Positions 31,276 through 31,280 of a DNA stretch of 31,280 bases are shown here, piece by piece (positions within the stretch are counted from its first letter, which is position 1; the number at the start of each line of letters is the position of its first letter). The translations under genes were made by a program, and so were the position numbers. Under the pieces are notes generated by a model. The model saw only the letters and a program-made list of their open reading frames with translations, was not told the DNA's origin and made no database searches. The DNA comes from JAKPCT01 sp029553165 (GTDB taxonomy: Bacteria > Bacillota > UBA4882 > UBA8346), in NCBI GenBank assembly GCA_035359995.1, contig DAORZT010000032.1:1-31280 (forward strand), read 5' to 3'.

Positions 31276-31280
31276 CGGGC

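Overview
This window looks like chromosomal DNA of a low-to-moderate-GC, probably spore-forming and possibly motile Bacillota (Firmicutes). The support is a Bacillus/Clostridium-type ylxM-ffh-rpsP-khpA-rimM-trmD-rplS-lepB block, a nadK-argR-recN block, an IreB/ReoM phosphoprotein gene (a Firmicutes hallmark), strong AGGAGG-type ribosome binding sites and U-rich intrinsic terminators. Some features (GH57-GT4 fusion, DUF4912, large alpha-glucan phosphorylase, CimA) fit a deep clostridial or Limnochordia/Hydrogenispora-like lineage, but the sequence alone does not fix the taxon.

Layout. 1-4921: a sigma-A-type promoter, then the SRP/ribosome-maturation operon, with a heptamer-based inverted repeat between rplS and lepB. 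5087-8615: a small DUF1540 protein, then NAD kinase, arginine repressor and RecN. 8698-10189: a thiol-redox trio (TlpA-like thioredoxin, CcdA, FmdB-type zinc ribbon). 10190-10736: a long non-coding stretch with a run of strong hairpins. 10737-12460: a triple-LysM protein on the minus strand and an orphan NitT/TauT-type solute-binding protein. 12651-14683: a translationally coupled pair, an exported or anchored unknown protein and an FtsH-like AAA+ zinc protease without the usual extracytoplasmic domain. 14870-16385: ireB/reoM overlapping murA. 16415-19100: a tRNA methyltransferase, a CheY-like receiver, a YdcZ/DUF606 transporter and a ZIP metal transporter. 19108-27679: an alpha-glucan (glycogen) island with a GH13 cyclomaltodextrinase-like enzyme, DUF4912, a GH57 branching enzyme fused to a GT4 synthase, an alpha-glucan phosphorylase and a CBS protein. 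27812-31193: a YjfB-like small protein, citramalate synthase, and a PG-binding/LysM/GH18-like protein.

How the genes work together. The first block makes ribosomal proteins, tRNA/rRNA maturation factors and protein-export machinery. The glucan island holds synthesis, branching, phosphorolysis and hydrolysis of one storage polymer. The middle of the window is the most interesting part. ReoM-type proteins are known in Listeria and Bacillus to control MurA stability through ClpCP; here that regulator overlaps murA and lies just downstream of an unusual FtsH-like protease. The MurA also carries Asp where most have the fosfomycin-reactive Cys.

Several annotated starts are later than the longest open frame (ylxM, rimM, rplS, lepB, argR, the LysM protein, the DUF606 transporter, murA, the GH57-GT4 fusion), because the ribosome binding site lies inside the longer frame. 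No rRNA, tRNA, CRISPR array, transposase or integrase was recognised. All family assignments come from reading motifs, not from database searches.
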